A DNA stretch of 64,000 bases from Georgenia sp. TF02-10 (GTDB lineage Bacteria > Actinomycetota > Actinomycetes > Actinomycetales > Actinomycetaceae), in NCBI RefSeq assembly GCF_022759505.1, contig NZ_CP094289.1, forward strand, positions 1,178,001 to 1,242,000, in the 5' to 3' direction. Below, one piece after another: positions 17,307 through 26,137 of this stretch. The notes under the pieces were generated by a model. That model was not told where the DNA came from, did not search any database, and saw nothing but the letters and a program-made list of their open reading frames with translations. The translations under genes were made by a program, and so were the position numbers. Within the stretch, counting starts at the first letter, position 1. Each line of letters starts with the position of its first letter.

Positions 17307-18731
17307 ATGTCTCATCGTCGCGGCCGCACCCTCGTGCTGCCCGCCGCGGTCGCGGGGGTCGCCGTCGTCCTGGCCGCCTGCTCCGGCGGCGGCGAGGGGG
17401 ACGACGGCGGCACAGCCGACGGCGGCGGCGAGGCGGGCGGCACCATCACCGTCTGGACCATGGAGTCCCTGCCGGACCGCTTCCAGGCCACCCAGGAGAT
17501 CGCCGCGGCGTTCACCGAGGAGACCGGGGTCAAGGTCGACCTGGTCGGGATCGAGGATGCGCAGGCGCCCCAGCTGATCCAGTCCAACGCATTGTCCGGG
17601 GACCTGCCCGACGTGATGGCGTCCTTCCCGCTGGCCCTGGTGCACCAGATGGCCTCCCTGGACATGGTCGACACCGAGACCACCCAGGCGGTCCTGGACA
17701 CCCTCGGCGAGGACACCTTCGACCCGGCGGCGCTGGAGCTGACCCGCCAGGGCGAGGACCAGCTCTCCATCCCCTCCGACGGCTGGAGCCAGATCCTGGT
17801 CTACCGCAAGGACCTCTTCGAGGCCGCCGGGCTCGAGCCGCCGACCACCTACGCGGCGCTGGAGGAGGCGGCGCAGGCGCTGACCACCGGCGGGCAGTTC
17901 GGGATCACCATCGCCACCGACGCCTCCGACGTGTTCACCCAGCAGTCCTTCGAGGCCCTCGCCCTGGGCAACGGCTGCCAGCTCGTGGACGACACCCCGG
18001 AGGTCACCCTCGCCGACGACGCCTGCCAGGAGACCTTCCGGCTCTACGACGCCCTCGGCTCCGACCTCTCCCCGGCCGGCACCCAGACGGTGGACTCCAC
18101 CCGCGCGGCGTACTTCGCCGGCCAGGCAGCGATGGTCATGTGGTCCACCTACATCCTCGACGAGATGGCCGGGCTGCGGAACGACGCACTGCCCACCTGC
18201 CCCGAGTGCGCCGCCGACCCGGCCTGGCTCGCCCAGAACAGCGGCGTCGTCACCACGATCGAGGGCCCGGACGGCGAGGACGCCGGCAGCTACGGGGAGA
18301 TCGCCAACTGGGTGGCCATCAACGGCGACAACCCCGAGGGCGCCCAGGCGTTCATCGAGTACATGATGTCCACCGGCTACACCGACTGGCTGGCGATGGC
18401 CCCGGAGGGGAAGTTCCCGATGCGGACCGGGGACCAGGACAACCCGTCCGCCTTCACCGACGCCTGGGCCGACCTGGACGCCGGGGTGGACACCCGGGCC
18501 CCGCTCAGCGACTTCTACGACGAGCAGACCCTGGACATCCTCACCTCCGTGGGGGAGACCATCGACCGCTGGGCGCTGCCCCAGGGCCAGGGCCCGCTGC
18601 TCGGCTCCTTCACCGCCGAGCTGCCGCTGGCCGGCGCGATCAGCGACATGACGGCCGGCAGCCTGAGCCCGGACCAGGCCGCCGAGCAGGCCGCCGACGC
18701 CGCCACCGAGATGCTGCAGAGGCAGCAGTGA
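17307..18731 (+). CDS. sugar ABC transporter substrate-binding lipoprotein
   Basis: 474 residues. The lipoprotein signal ends in VVLAACSGGG (lipid-anchored Cys near residue 27) and is followed by a Gly/Asp linker. The rest is a family 1 extracellular solute-binding fold (TITVWTMESLPDRFQATQEI; MVMWSTYILDEMAG; GEIANWVAINGDNPEGAQAF). GAGAGGAG precedes the ATG. It is the first gene of a five-gene plus-strand operon with two permeases, a ROK regulator and an alpha-galactosidase. No ATPase gene is present, as usual for actinobacterial sugar importers that share an MsiK-type ATPase. Likely substrate: an alpha-galactoside or alpha-glucoside. Confidence 0.92.
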   Translation: MSHRRGRTLVLPAAVAGVAVVLAACSGGGEGDDGGTADGGGEAGGTITVWTMESLPDRFQATQEIAAAFTEETGVKVDLVGIEDAQAPQLIQSNALSGDLPDVMASFPLALVHQMASLDMVDTETTQAVLDTLGEDTFDPAALELTRQGEDQLSIPSDGWSQILVYRKDLFEAAGLEPPTTYAALEEAAQALTTGGQFGITIATDASDVFTQQSFEALALGNGCQLVDDTPEVTLADDACQETFRLYDALGSDLSPAGTQTVDSTRAAYFAGQAAMVMWSTYILDEMAGLRNDALPTCPECAADPAWLAQNSGVVTTIEGPDGEDAGSYGEIANWVAINGDNPEGAQAFIEYMMSTGYTDWLAMAPEGKFPMRTGDQDNPSAFTDAWADLDAGVDTRAPLSDFYDEQTLDILTSVGETIDRWALPQGQGPLLGSFTAELPLAGAISDMTAGSLSPDQAAEQAADAATEMLQRQQ

Positions 18732-19684
18732 CCGCCACCTCGGCGCCCGCGGGCACCACCCGCCGCGGGCGCCCCGAGCCGCGCCGCTCCTCCGCCAGCC
18801 GGGCCCAGGAGGCGCGGGAGGGGTGGATCCTCGTCGGGCCGACGACGATCATCGTCGTCGCGCTCATCATCGTGCCGGTGGTCTGGAACGTCGTGCTGGC
18901 CTTCCAGGACAAGTCCTTCACCTCCATCGCCCGGGAAGGACCGTTCGGCGGGGAGCTGAGCCTGCAGAACATCGCCGACGTCCTCACCGGCGCCGGGTTC
19001 TGGTCCTCCCTGCGCACCACGGTGATCTACTCGGTGGTCTCCACCGTGGGGTCCATCGTCGTCGGGCTGGTCGCCGCCCTCGCGTTCCGCAACCCGTTCC
19101 GCGGGCGCGGCCCGATGCGGGCGCTGATGCTGCTGCCCTACGTCGCCCCGGTGGTGGCCGTGGCATTCGTCTGGCAGGTGATGCTCAACCCGCAGTACGG
19201 GATCCTCAACCACTACGGGGTCCGGCTCCTCGGCCTGGACCAGCCGGTGGACTTCCTCGGCCGGGCGCCCTACGCGCTGGCCACGGTGATCGCCTTCGAG
19301 ATCTGGCGGTACTTCCCGTTCGCGTTCCTGTTCCTCGCCGCCCGGCTGGTCGCGCTGCCACGGGACATCGAGGAGGCCGCGCTGGTCGACGGCGTCACCC
19401 CCACCCAGAACTTCCGGCACATCGTGCTGCCCCAGCTGATGTCCACCATCGCGCTGCTGACCGTGCTCAGGCTGATCATGACGTTCAACAAGTTCGACGA
19501 CATCTACCTCCTCACCGGCGGTGCCGCGGGCACCGAGGTGGCGGCGGTGCGCGTGTACAACCAGCTCATGGGCAGCTTCGACATCTCCGGCGCCGCGGCG
19601 ACGGCGGTGGTGCTGGCCGTGGTGCTGGCCGTCTTCCTGGGCTTCTACCTCAGGATGACCAACCGGGCGGAGGCGCGGTCATGA
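18728..19684 (+). CDS. sugar ABC transporter permease (MalF/UgpA type)
   Basis: 318 residues with about six transmembrane helices (first at about residues 33-55, ILVGPTTIIVVALIIVPVVW). The cytoplasmic EAA loop is ALPRDIEEAALVDGVTPTQN, ending in the family's A-x-x-D-G signature, which contacts the shared ATPase. The GTG start overlaps the binding-protein stop as GTGA, and its own stop overlaps the next permease. Confidence 0.93.
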   Translation: MTATSAPAGTTRRGRPEPRRSSASRAQEAREGWILVGPTTIIVVALIIVPVVWNVVLAFQDKSFTSIAREGPFGGELSLQNIADVLTGAGFWSSLRTTVIYSVVSTVGSIVVGLVAALAFRNPFRGRGPMRALMLLPYVAPVVAVAFVWQVMLNPQYGILNHYGVRLLGLDQPVDFLGRAPYALATVIAFEIWRYFPFAFLFLAARLVALPRDIEEAALVDGVTPTQNFRHIVLPQLMSTIALLTVLRLIMTFNKFDDIYLLTGGAAGTEVAAVRVYNQLMGSFDISGAAATAVVLAVVLAVFLGFYLRMTNRAEARS

Positions 19685-20646
19685 GCCGGGCGGACCAGAC
19701 CGAGACCGTGCGGCGCGAGGCGCCGGCGGACGTCCTGCGCGAGCCCCCGAGCCGGGACCGCGGGGCCGGGACCAGGGGCATGCGCCGCCTCGTCGTCGAG
19801 CAGCGGGTGCTGCGGGTGCTCCGGTGGGTGACCATCGCGGTGCTCGTGGTGATCACCCTGTTCCCCTTCTACTACATGCTCATGATGAGCTTCGTGCCCA
19901 TCCAGGAGCTCCTGCTCGACCCGGGCATGCTGCTGCCGCCGCTGGAGAGCCTGACCCTGGGCACCTACCAGAACGTGCTGCGGCCGCTGAGCCAGGGCGG
20001 TCAGGGCTTCGCCCGGTTCATGGCCAACTCCTTCCTGGTCTCCGCCGCCGCCACGATCCTGACCCTGATCCTGGTGATCCCCGGCGCCTACGCCGTCTCC
20101 CGGCTGCGCTTCCCCGGCCGGGCCCAGCTCGGCGCGGTCTTCCTCGCCGTCTACCTCTTCCCGGCGATCATCATCGCCATCCCGCTGTTCGTCGGGTTCT
20201 CCGCGCTGGGGATCCGGGAGTCGCTGGTCGGGCTGGTCCTGGTCTACATCGCCCTGACCATCCCGGTGTCCATCTACCTGCTGCGGTCCTACTTCGACAC
20301 CATCCCGGCCTCGATCGACGAGGCCGCCCGGATCGACGGCGCGTCGCGGATGCAGATCATGCGGCACATCACCATCCCGCTCGCGCGGCCGACGATCATC
20401 TCCACCGCGCTGTGGATCTTCATGATCGCCTGGAACGAGTTCCTCTTCGCCCTGCTCTTCCTCGTCACCCAGCGCGACCTGTGGACCGTCTCCCTCGGCC
20501 TGTCCCAGCTGGCCGACGGCATCGAGGTCTCCAAGACCGTCCTGATGGCCGGCTCCGTCCTGCTGACCGTCCCGGTGGTCGTCCTCTACGCGCTCGCCGA
20601 GCGCGGCCTGACCGAGGGGCTGACCAGCGGGGCCGACAAGGGATGA
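19681..20646 (+). CDS. sugar ABC transporter permease (MalG/UgpE type)
   Basis: 321 residues, six predicted transmembrane helices after a ~50-residue hydrophilic N-terminal extension. The EAA loop is IPASIDEAARIDGASRMQIM. The partner permease is directly upstream with an ATGA overlap; the downstream ROK gene also starts in an ATGA overlap (20643). Together the two permeases form the membrane channel of the importer. Confidence 0.93.
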   Translation: MSRADQTETVRREAPADVLREPPSRDRGAGTRGMRRLVVEQRVLRVLRWVTIAVLVVITLFPFYYMLMMSFVPIQELLLDPGMLLPPLESLTLGTYQNVLRPLSQGGQGFARFMANSFLVSAAATILTLILVIPGAYAVSRLRFPGRAQLGAVFLAVYLFPAIIIAIPLFVGFSALGIRESLVGLVLVYIALTIPVSIYLLRSYFDTIPASIDEAARIDGASRMQIMRHITIPLARPTIISTALWIFMIAWNEFLFALLFLVTQRDLWTVSLGLSQLADGIEVSKTVLMAGSVLLTVPVVVLYALAERGLTEGLTSGADKG

Positions 20647-21830
20647 CCGCCGTGGCCCCGCGGCCGCCCGCCGGGCCCGGTGAGCTGCTGGACCTCATCC
20701 GGCGCCAGGGCGGCCGCACCCGCGCCGAGATCCAGGCCGCCACCGGCCTGTCCCGGATGACCGTCGGCCAGCGGCTGGCGCCGCTGCTGGCCGAGGGCCT
20801 GGTCCGGGAGACCGACCCCCAGGACAGCACCGGCGGCCGCCGGCCCCGGGGGCTGGAGTTCAACCCCGGCAACGGCGTCGTCGTCGTCGGTGCGCTGGAG
20901 ACCACCGGCAGCCGGACCGCGGTGACCGACCTGGCCGGCCGGGTGCTCGCCCGGGCCGAGCCGGCGGTGAGCGTGCAGGCCGGGCCGCGGGACACCCTGG
21001 ACGCGATCGTCGCCTCCGCCCGCCAGCTCCTCGCCGCCGACGCCGTCGCCGGGCTGCCGCTGCACGGGGCGGGGCTGTCCCTGCCCGGGCCGGTCGACCC
21101 GGCCACCGGCCGGCCCAGCGAGCCGCCGATCATGCCCGGCTGGGACGCCTACCCGGTGGCCGACCACCTGGCCGACGCCCTCGGCGTGCCGGCCGTCGCG
21201 GAGAACGACGCGAACGCGATGGCGGTGGGAGAGTTCTCCGCCCACCATCCGGAGAGCGCCGCCCTGGCCCTGCTGAAGGTCTCCACCGGCATCGGCGCCG
21301 GCCTGGTCCTGGACGGCCGGCTCTTCCGCGGCGTCGACGGCGGCGCGGGGGACATCGGGCACGTCCGGCTGGCGGACCACCCCGACGCGCTGTGCCGGTG
21401 CGGGGCCCGCGGCTGCCTGGCAGCGGTGGCCAGCGGGTGGGCGGTGGCCCGCGAGCTCACCGCCCGCGGGCTGCCGGCCACCTCCGGGCGGGACGTGCGC
21501 GCCCTGCTCGCCGACGGCAACCCCGACGCCGAGCGCCTGACCCGCGCGGCCGGCCGGCTCATCGGGGAGGTCGCCGCCACCGTGGTGAGCGTGGTCAACC
21601 CCGACCTCCTCGTCCTGGGCGGCGACCTGGCCTCCACCGCGCTGCTCGGCGGGGTGCGGGAGACCCTCTACGCCCGCTCGCTGCCCCGGGCCACCCGCCA
21701 CCTCCACGTCGTCCTGTCCGGGCTCGGCCAGGACGCGGCCCTGATCGGGATGACCCGCACCGTGGTGGACCTGGTCTTCGACCCCGCCGCCGTCAACGAA
21801 CGGCTGGCGCAGAGCCGGACCGGCGCGTGA
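20643..21830 (+). CDS. ROK family transcriptional regulator
   Basis: 395 residues. A winged helix-turn-helix lies at about residues 10-65 (GGRTRAEIQAATGLSRMTVG), followed by a sugar-kinase-like ROK domain. The zinc-type motif CRCGARGCLAAVASG and the phosphate-loop-like VSTGIGAGLVLDG are present. The HTH makes it a NagC/XylR-type regulator rather than a glucokinase. Being last of the transport genes and translationally coupled, it likely represses this operon in response to an imported sugar or its phosphate. Confidence 0.9.
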   Translation: MTAVAPRPPAGPGELLDLIRRQGGRTRAEIQAATGLSRMTVGQRLAPLLAEGLVRETDPQDSTGGRRPRGLEFNPGNGVVVVGALETTGSRTAVTDLAGRVLARAEPAVSVQAGPRDTLDAIVASARQLLAADAVAGLPLHGAGLSLPGPVDPATGRPSEPPIMPGWDAYPVADHLADALGVPAVAENDANAMAVGEFSAHHPESAALALLKVSTGIGAGLVLDGRLFRGVDGGAGDIGHVRLADHPDALCRCGARGCLAAVASGWAVARELTARGLPATSGRDVRALLADGNPDAERLTRAAGRLIGEVAATVVSVVNPDLLVLGGDLASTALLGGVRETLYARSLPRATRHLHVVLSGLGQDAALIGMTRTVVDLVFDPAAVNERLAQSRTGA

Positions 21831-21960
21831 GGTGGCCGACGCCGAGCGACCGCCCGGTCGGCGGCCCGGCGCGCCGGGAAACGAGCGCCCGGCAGCGTAC
21901 TCCCGGGAAGCACACCACCTGCGCAGCGACCAGAACCAGCCCAGAGAGCAGGAGCAGCGG

Positions 21961-23256
21961 ATGACCTTCGGCCCCGTGGACGCCGTCGACGTCGACCCGG
22001 ACCGGGCGCGCGTGTACGAGGAGGGGTGGCAGAGCTGGAGCCCGACCGGCTGGTACCCCGCCGCCCAGACCTCGCCCCGGCCGCGGGAGCGGTGGCAGCA
22101 CCTCATGCGGTTCCGCCCGGGCAGCGAGCTGCCGCCCCACGGGTTCCAGGGCTCCGGGCTGCTGGTGGTCGACCCCGGCACCGGCGTCCCGGCGCGGATC
22201 TACGGCGCCGAGACGGCGACCACCGAGGTGCCCACGATCCGCGCCGAGCTGCGGGGGAGCCGCCTGGTGGTGAGCAGCGACGGCCCGGTCCTCACCGATG
22301 AGGCCGCCGACGGCGCCGCCGGGCTGGCCGGGTTCGGCGACCGGTTCGCCGCGGCCGCCGGGGTCGGGGCCCTGCGGCCCGCACCCACCGTGTGGTGCTC
22401 CTGGTACCGCTACTTCCTCGACGTCACCGAGGCGGACATCATGGAGAACGTCCGCGCCGTCGTCGAGCAGGAGCTGCCGGTCGACGTGATCCAGGTCGAC
22501 GACGGCTGGCAGGCCGGGATCGGGGACTGGACCACCCTGTCCGGGCGGTTCGCCTCCCTCGACGGGCTGGCGGCCCGGATCCGTGACGCCGGCCTGCGTG
22601 CCGGGATCTGGCTCGCGCCCTTCACCGTCGGGTCCGCCAGCCGCCTCGCCCGGGACCATCCGGACTGGCTGGTCGGCGACGGCGGGACCAACTGGGGGCA
22701 GCAGCTGGCCGGGCTGGACCTGACCCACCCGGGCGCCCGCGCCTACCTGACGGAGGTGTTCACCACCCTCCGGGAGGCCGGCTTCAGCTACTACAAGCTC
22801 GACTTCCTCTACGCCGGCGCCGTGCCCGGCGACCGCCACGCCCCGGTCAGCCCGGTGGAGGCTTACCGCTCCGGCCTGGAGCTCGTCCGGGGCGCCGTCG
22901 GCCCGGACGCCTACCTCGTCGGCTGCGGCGCACCGATCCTGCCCAGCGTGGGTCTGGTCGACGCCATGCGCGTCTCGCCGGACACCTTCCACCCCGAGGG
23001 CCAGGACGGCTCGCGCGGCCTGCGCGGCGCGCCGGGCGCACGGGCCCGCGCCTGGCAGCACGGCCGGCTGTGGGTCAACGACCCCGACTGCCTGGTGGCC
23101 CGTCCGTCCTTCGCGCCGCGGGCGGAGTGGGCGGCGGTGGTCGAGCGCTACGGCGGCCTGCGCTCGTGCTCGGACCGGATCGCCGAGCTCGACGACTGGG
23201 GGCTGTCCGCCACCCGGCGGCTGCTCGCCTCCGCCCCGCCGCCGCGTCCGTTCTGA
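21961..23256 (+). CDS. GH36-type alpha-galactosidase
   Basis: 431 residues from the ATG at 21961, which follows AGAGCAGGAG; an earlier frame opening at 21832 lacks support. Clan GH-D features: TVWCSWYRYFLDVTEADI, VIQVDDGWQ, the nucleophile region SYYKLDFLYAG (expected Asp), and MRVSPDTFHPEGQ, which holds the likely acid/base Asp. It is shorter than the classical ~700-residue GH36 enzymes. No signal peptide, so it should act inside the cell on the imported alpha-galactoside. The stop region is followed by two short copies of CTGACTGNCCGG. Confidence 0.85.
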   Translation: MTFGPVDAVDVDPDRARVYEEGWQSWSPTGWYPAAQTSPRPRERWQHLMRFRPGSELPPHGFQGSGLLVVDPGTGVPARIYGAETATTEVPTIRAELRGSRLVVSSDGPVLTDEAADGAAGLAGFGDRFAAAAGVGALRPAPTVWCSWYRYFLDVTEADIMENVRAVVEQELPVDVIQVDDGWQAGIGDWTTLSGRFASLDGLAARIRDAGLRAGIWLAPFTVGSASRLARDHPDWLVGDGGTNWGQQLAGLDLTHPGARAYLTEVFTTLREAGFSYYKLDFLYAGAVPGDRHAPVSPVEAYRSGLELVRGAVGPDAYLVGCGAPILPSVGLVDAMRVSPDTFHPEGQDGSRGLRGAPGARARAWQHGRLWVNDPDCLVARPSFAPRAEWAAVVERYGGLRSCSDRIAELDDWGLSATRRLLASAPPPRPF

Positions 23257-23413
23257 CTGTCCGGGTCCTGACTGCCCGGTTCCGACGGGCGGACGGCCGG
23301 ATCCTGATTTACCCCGGCCCGTCCCACGTCGCCCCGATGCGCACGCCGGCCGTTCTGGTAGCCCGGGGGGCGGTTGACCGTTGTCGAGAGGCCCTGGCAG
23401 GCTCCCGCGCACG

Positions 23414-24340
23414 ATGACAGAACCGGTCGGCTGGCGACGCGTGATCGGGCACGACGGCGTGTTCCGGGCCGTCCTGGACCTGTGGCCGCCGGAGCGTGCC
23501 GGCAAGACGCGGCCGCTGCAGGCCGGCTACCACGCCGGATGGTGCCTGGACCGGGACGCAGGCACGCCGGAGATCGAGAGCGGCCCGATCGACCTCGTCG
23601 GCACCCGCAGCGTCCTGCCGGGTCAGCGCGCGGAGATCCTCATCCACCCGATGGCGCCGGAGGCCTGGGCGAGCGTCTCTGCCGGCACGACGGTCGTGCT
23701 GATGGCCAGGGCACGGCAGCGTCGCGCGCTCGGTGAGGCAGTCATCACCGAGCGGGTCGGCGTACCCGCGCACGCCCCGCTGCGGCTAGAACCGCTGGAT
23801 CTCTCCCGACAGCGGCCCGGGTCGGCGGCGCTCCTGGTGTCCGACACAGGTGCGCCACCCGCCGAACCACCAACCGTCTCCGCCGGCGGGCAGCAGCTCC
23901 CACTGCTCGGGTCGGTCTGGAGCACCGCGCAGGGCGAGCAGGTGGTCGATGCGCCGGCCACCGCCGCGGCCGAGCAGCGCTTGGCCGAGCGGCTCCCGGT
24001 GCTGCGCCTGCCCCGAGACAAGCCCATAGCCATGAGGATCAGCGGCGCTACCGTCCCCACCGCGACGATCATCGCCTACCACTCCGACGTCGACGAGCAG
24101 GGCATCCCGGTCGGCACCCCCACGGAGACCAAGTGGGGCGTCTCGGAGTTTCTGGAGAGCTCCCGAAGCGGCAAGGGTGGTTGGACCGTGTCGCTGCCCG
24201 CGCCAGGGAGGGCCGTCGTCGTGGTGGTGATGCTCTTCTACCCGGCGCCGGTCGCGCGGGGTGAGCCGCTGACTTCCAGCACCGCGTCGTGGGGATTCCG
24301 GATCGCCGCCCCGGAGGGCAGGAAGCGAGTTCGTCATTGA
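23414..24340 (+). CDS. unrecognised protein with an EF-Tu domain-3-like beta-barrel look
   Basis: 308 residues from the ATG at 23414; no Shine-Dalgarno is obvious. No family recognised with certainty. Residues ~10-130 read like the C-terminal beta-barrel of EF-Tu-type proteins: AVLDLWPPERAGKTRPLQAG, then GPIDLVGTRSVLPGQRAEIL, then GTTVVLMARARQRRALGEAV; there is no GTPase domain. Residues ~130-308 are a second, mostly beta region without named motifs. It starts a run of accessory genes with slightly lower GC and less GC at third positions than the sugar operon before it, which may indicate transfer. Function unknown. Confidence 0.6.
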   Translation: MTEPVGWRRVIGHDGVFRAVLDLWPPERAGKTRPLQAGYHAGWCLDRDAGTPEIESGPIDLVGTRSVLPGQRAEILIHPMAPEAWASVSAGTTVVLMARARQRRALGEAVITERVGVPAHAPLRLEPLDLSRQRPGSAALLVSDTGAPPAEPPTVSAGGQQLPLLGSVWSTAQGEQVVDAPATAAAEQRLAERLPVLRLPRDKPIAMRISGATVPTATIIAYHSDVDEQGIPVGTPTETKWGVSEFLESSRSGKGGWTVSLPAPGRAVVVVVMLFYPAPVARGEPLTSSTASWGFRIAAPEGRKRVRH

Positions 24341-24404
24341 ACTGACACATGCTGCTCGGGGGTGCCCCGGCAGCAAGGGTCGGCACGGTGGTCGCTGCGC
24401 CGAG

Positions 24405-25166
24405 CTATTCGGTCGGTCCGATCGTCGACGGCGGCACCTCGACGACGAAGAACAAGAAGGTTGGCCGGGTCGAGAGGTCATCGAAGCCGTCGGGGAACAG
24501 GTTGCGTGCGGCCGGGTCGGGCTGTGGCTCGCTGATGACCGAGAGGCGGAAACCGGCGGCGGTGAATTCAGCGAGCATCGCGTGCAATGACCTGCGCCAG
24601 AACTTCATCGGGACGGTCTGCCCATCGAGCTCCCAGTCGAAGCTGTAGCCGGTGGTCGCGAAGTAGTCTGGCCGAGGGCCCTGGATCGTGTAGGCCACGA
24701 AGGGGTGGTCCACCGACGCGATCAGTCGACCGCCAGGCCGGAGCACCCGCCGCAGCTCGGCCAGGGGTGGCCCCCAGTCCTCCAGGTAGTGCAGGACGAG
24801 CGACGCGGTCACGTCATCGAACGCACCGTCGTCGAACGGCAGCGGGTCGCGCAGGTCGACGACGTGCAGGTCCACGTCCTCGCCGAGCCGCCGCCTGGCC
24901 AGGGCCAGCATCCCGGTGCTCCTGTCGATCCCGGTGACGACGGCGCCGCGGTCGCGTAGCGCCGCCATCAGCGGCCCAGAGCCGCAGCCGGCGTCCAGGA
25001 TGCGGTGGCCGGTGACGTCGCCGGCCAGGGCCAGCACCGGAGGCCGTTCGTAGTGCGCATTCACGAGGCTGTTCTCGCTCTCCGCCGAATACGCTTCGGC
25101 TAACTTGTCGTAGTCGTTCACCTCGCTACGGTCTGCCGAGTCCCGAGACTCTTCTCTGGCTGACAT
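24405..25166 (-). CDS. class I SAM-dependent methyltransferase
   Basis: 253 residues. Methyltransf_11/25-type Rossmann domain: motif I ILDAGCGSGPLMAALRDRGA, acidic motif II VTGIDRSTGM, DLRDPLPFDDGAFDDV, and LRRVLRPGGRLIASVDHP. The C-terminal part would determine the acceptor, which I cannot tell. It lies between a convergent unknown gene and the M23 peptidase, whose hairpin terminator is about 95 bp upstream. Confidence 0.85.
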   Translation of the reverse strand: MSAREESRDSADRSEVNDYDKLAEAYSAESENSLVNAHYERPPVLALAGDVTGHRILDAGCGSGPLMAALRDRGAVVTGIDRSTGMLALARRRLGEDVDLHVVDLRDPLPFDDGAFDDVTASLVLHYLEDWGPPLAELRRVLRPGGRLIASVDHPFVAYTIQGPRPDYFATTGYSFDWELDGQTVPMKFWRRSLHAMLAEFTAAGFRLSVISEPQPDPAARNLFPDGFDDLSTRPTFLFFVVEVPPSTIGPTE

Positions 25167-25261
25167 ACGGCCACGCTACCGAATGAACTGAGCAGGGCAC
25201 GAGAATCTGGCCGCAGGGCCCAGCGCTAGGCATGAACCGGCCGCCTCAAACCCGAGCGCGC

Positions 25262-25283
25262 GGTCGCCGCCGTTGCGGCGACC
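25262..25283 (-). terminator. hairpin downstream of the M23 peptidase gene
   Basis: GGTCGCCGC-CGTT-GCGGCGACC is a perfect 9-bp stem with a 4-nt loop. It lies about 85 bp past the stop of the minus-strand gene at 25367-26002. There is no strong U run, as is common for actinobacterial terminators. Confidence 0.6.
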
Positions 25284-25366
25284 GGAGCCCGCAGCGCGTC
25301 CCTGACCCGCTACTATGCAGTGGCAGGGACCCGTAGGGGAGCAGAGGTGCCCCCATCTGCGCGGGT

Positions 25367-26002
25367 TCAGCCCACTTCGCCTCGCCGGTCAGTCACGGTG
25401 ACAACCTCGCCGTTGCGCGGCAGTGATCCGCAGAACGTGACGGGTACGGCCCTGGCGTGGTCGACGCTGCTGTCGTCGATTGCCTGGACGTGGAGGTGGG
25501 GTTCGGTGCTGTTGCCGGAGTTTCCGCAGCGGCCGAGCGCGTCGCCGGCCTGCACGTATTGCCCGGCCCGGACCTCGACGCTGGCGTGCTGGAGGTGGCA
25601 GAGGGCGACCACGACACCGGCGTGCTCGATGAGCACATGATTACCGGCGAGAGCGACCCACCCGGCGGCGGCTCGCCGGTGCTGGGTCACGGCATAGCTG
25701 ATCGAGGGCAACCCGCGATACGCCGGATGGTCGGCCTCGGCGTCGTGCACAGCAACGACGATTCCCGCGACGGGTGTCAGGATCGGGCGGCCGAAGCCGG
25801 TGAACTTCTCGGGTGGTTCCGGGGGTACGAGCGAGCCGAATGTGATCGGCGCCGCGCGGCCGGTGTCGCCGACGGGCACGAAGTCGATCGCGTAGGACGT
25901 GGCGAACAGGGTCGTGCCGTGGCTGGGCACCCGGTCGGCAGGGCTGTTCTGGACGAGCCAGCGGCCACCGAACGGGTACGCCAGGTCGACGGGAGTCGCC
26001 AT
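25367..26002 (-). CDS. M23 family (LytM-like) metallopeptidase
   Basis: 211 residues from the ATG at 26002, which follows TTGGAGGAA; an upstream start at 26065 is less likely. Zinc motifs fit M23: the HGTTLFATSYAIDFVPV region supplies His and Asp, and the C-terminal EPHLHVQ supplies the H-x-H pair; GQYVQAGDALGRCGNSGNST is the conserved glycine/asparagine segment. M23 enzymes usually cut peptidoglycan cross-bridges, but no signal peptide or anchor is visible here, which is unusual for a cell-wall enzyme. Confidence 0.8.
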   Translation of the reverse strand: MATPVDLAYPFGGRWLVQNSPADRVPSHGTTLFATSYAIDFVPVGDTGRAAPITFGSLVPPEPPEKFTGFGRPILTPVAGIVVAVHDAEADHPAYRGLPSISYAVTQHRRAAAGWVALAGNHVLIEHAGVVVALCHLQHASVEVRAGQYVQAGDALGRCGNSGNSTEPHLHVQAIDDSSVDHARAVPVTFCGSLPRNGEVVTVTDRRGEVG

Positions 26003-26137
26003 TCGGTTCCTCCAACCCAATGCAAGCCCGTGAACGGGAACGAGTGCGTGTTCCCGCGCTCTCATTCTTCCATCACCCTCGATCGGCCCTCGACGATAAC
26101 GGACGACGAATGCCTGTGGCCTACCTTGCCGTCGGGG

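Noticed and set aside
17273-19684. An 803-codon frame running through the binding protein into the first permease
   Set aside because: The first two-thirds are an out-of-frame shadow of the binding-protein gene. The permease starts at the GTG at 18728.
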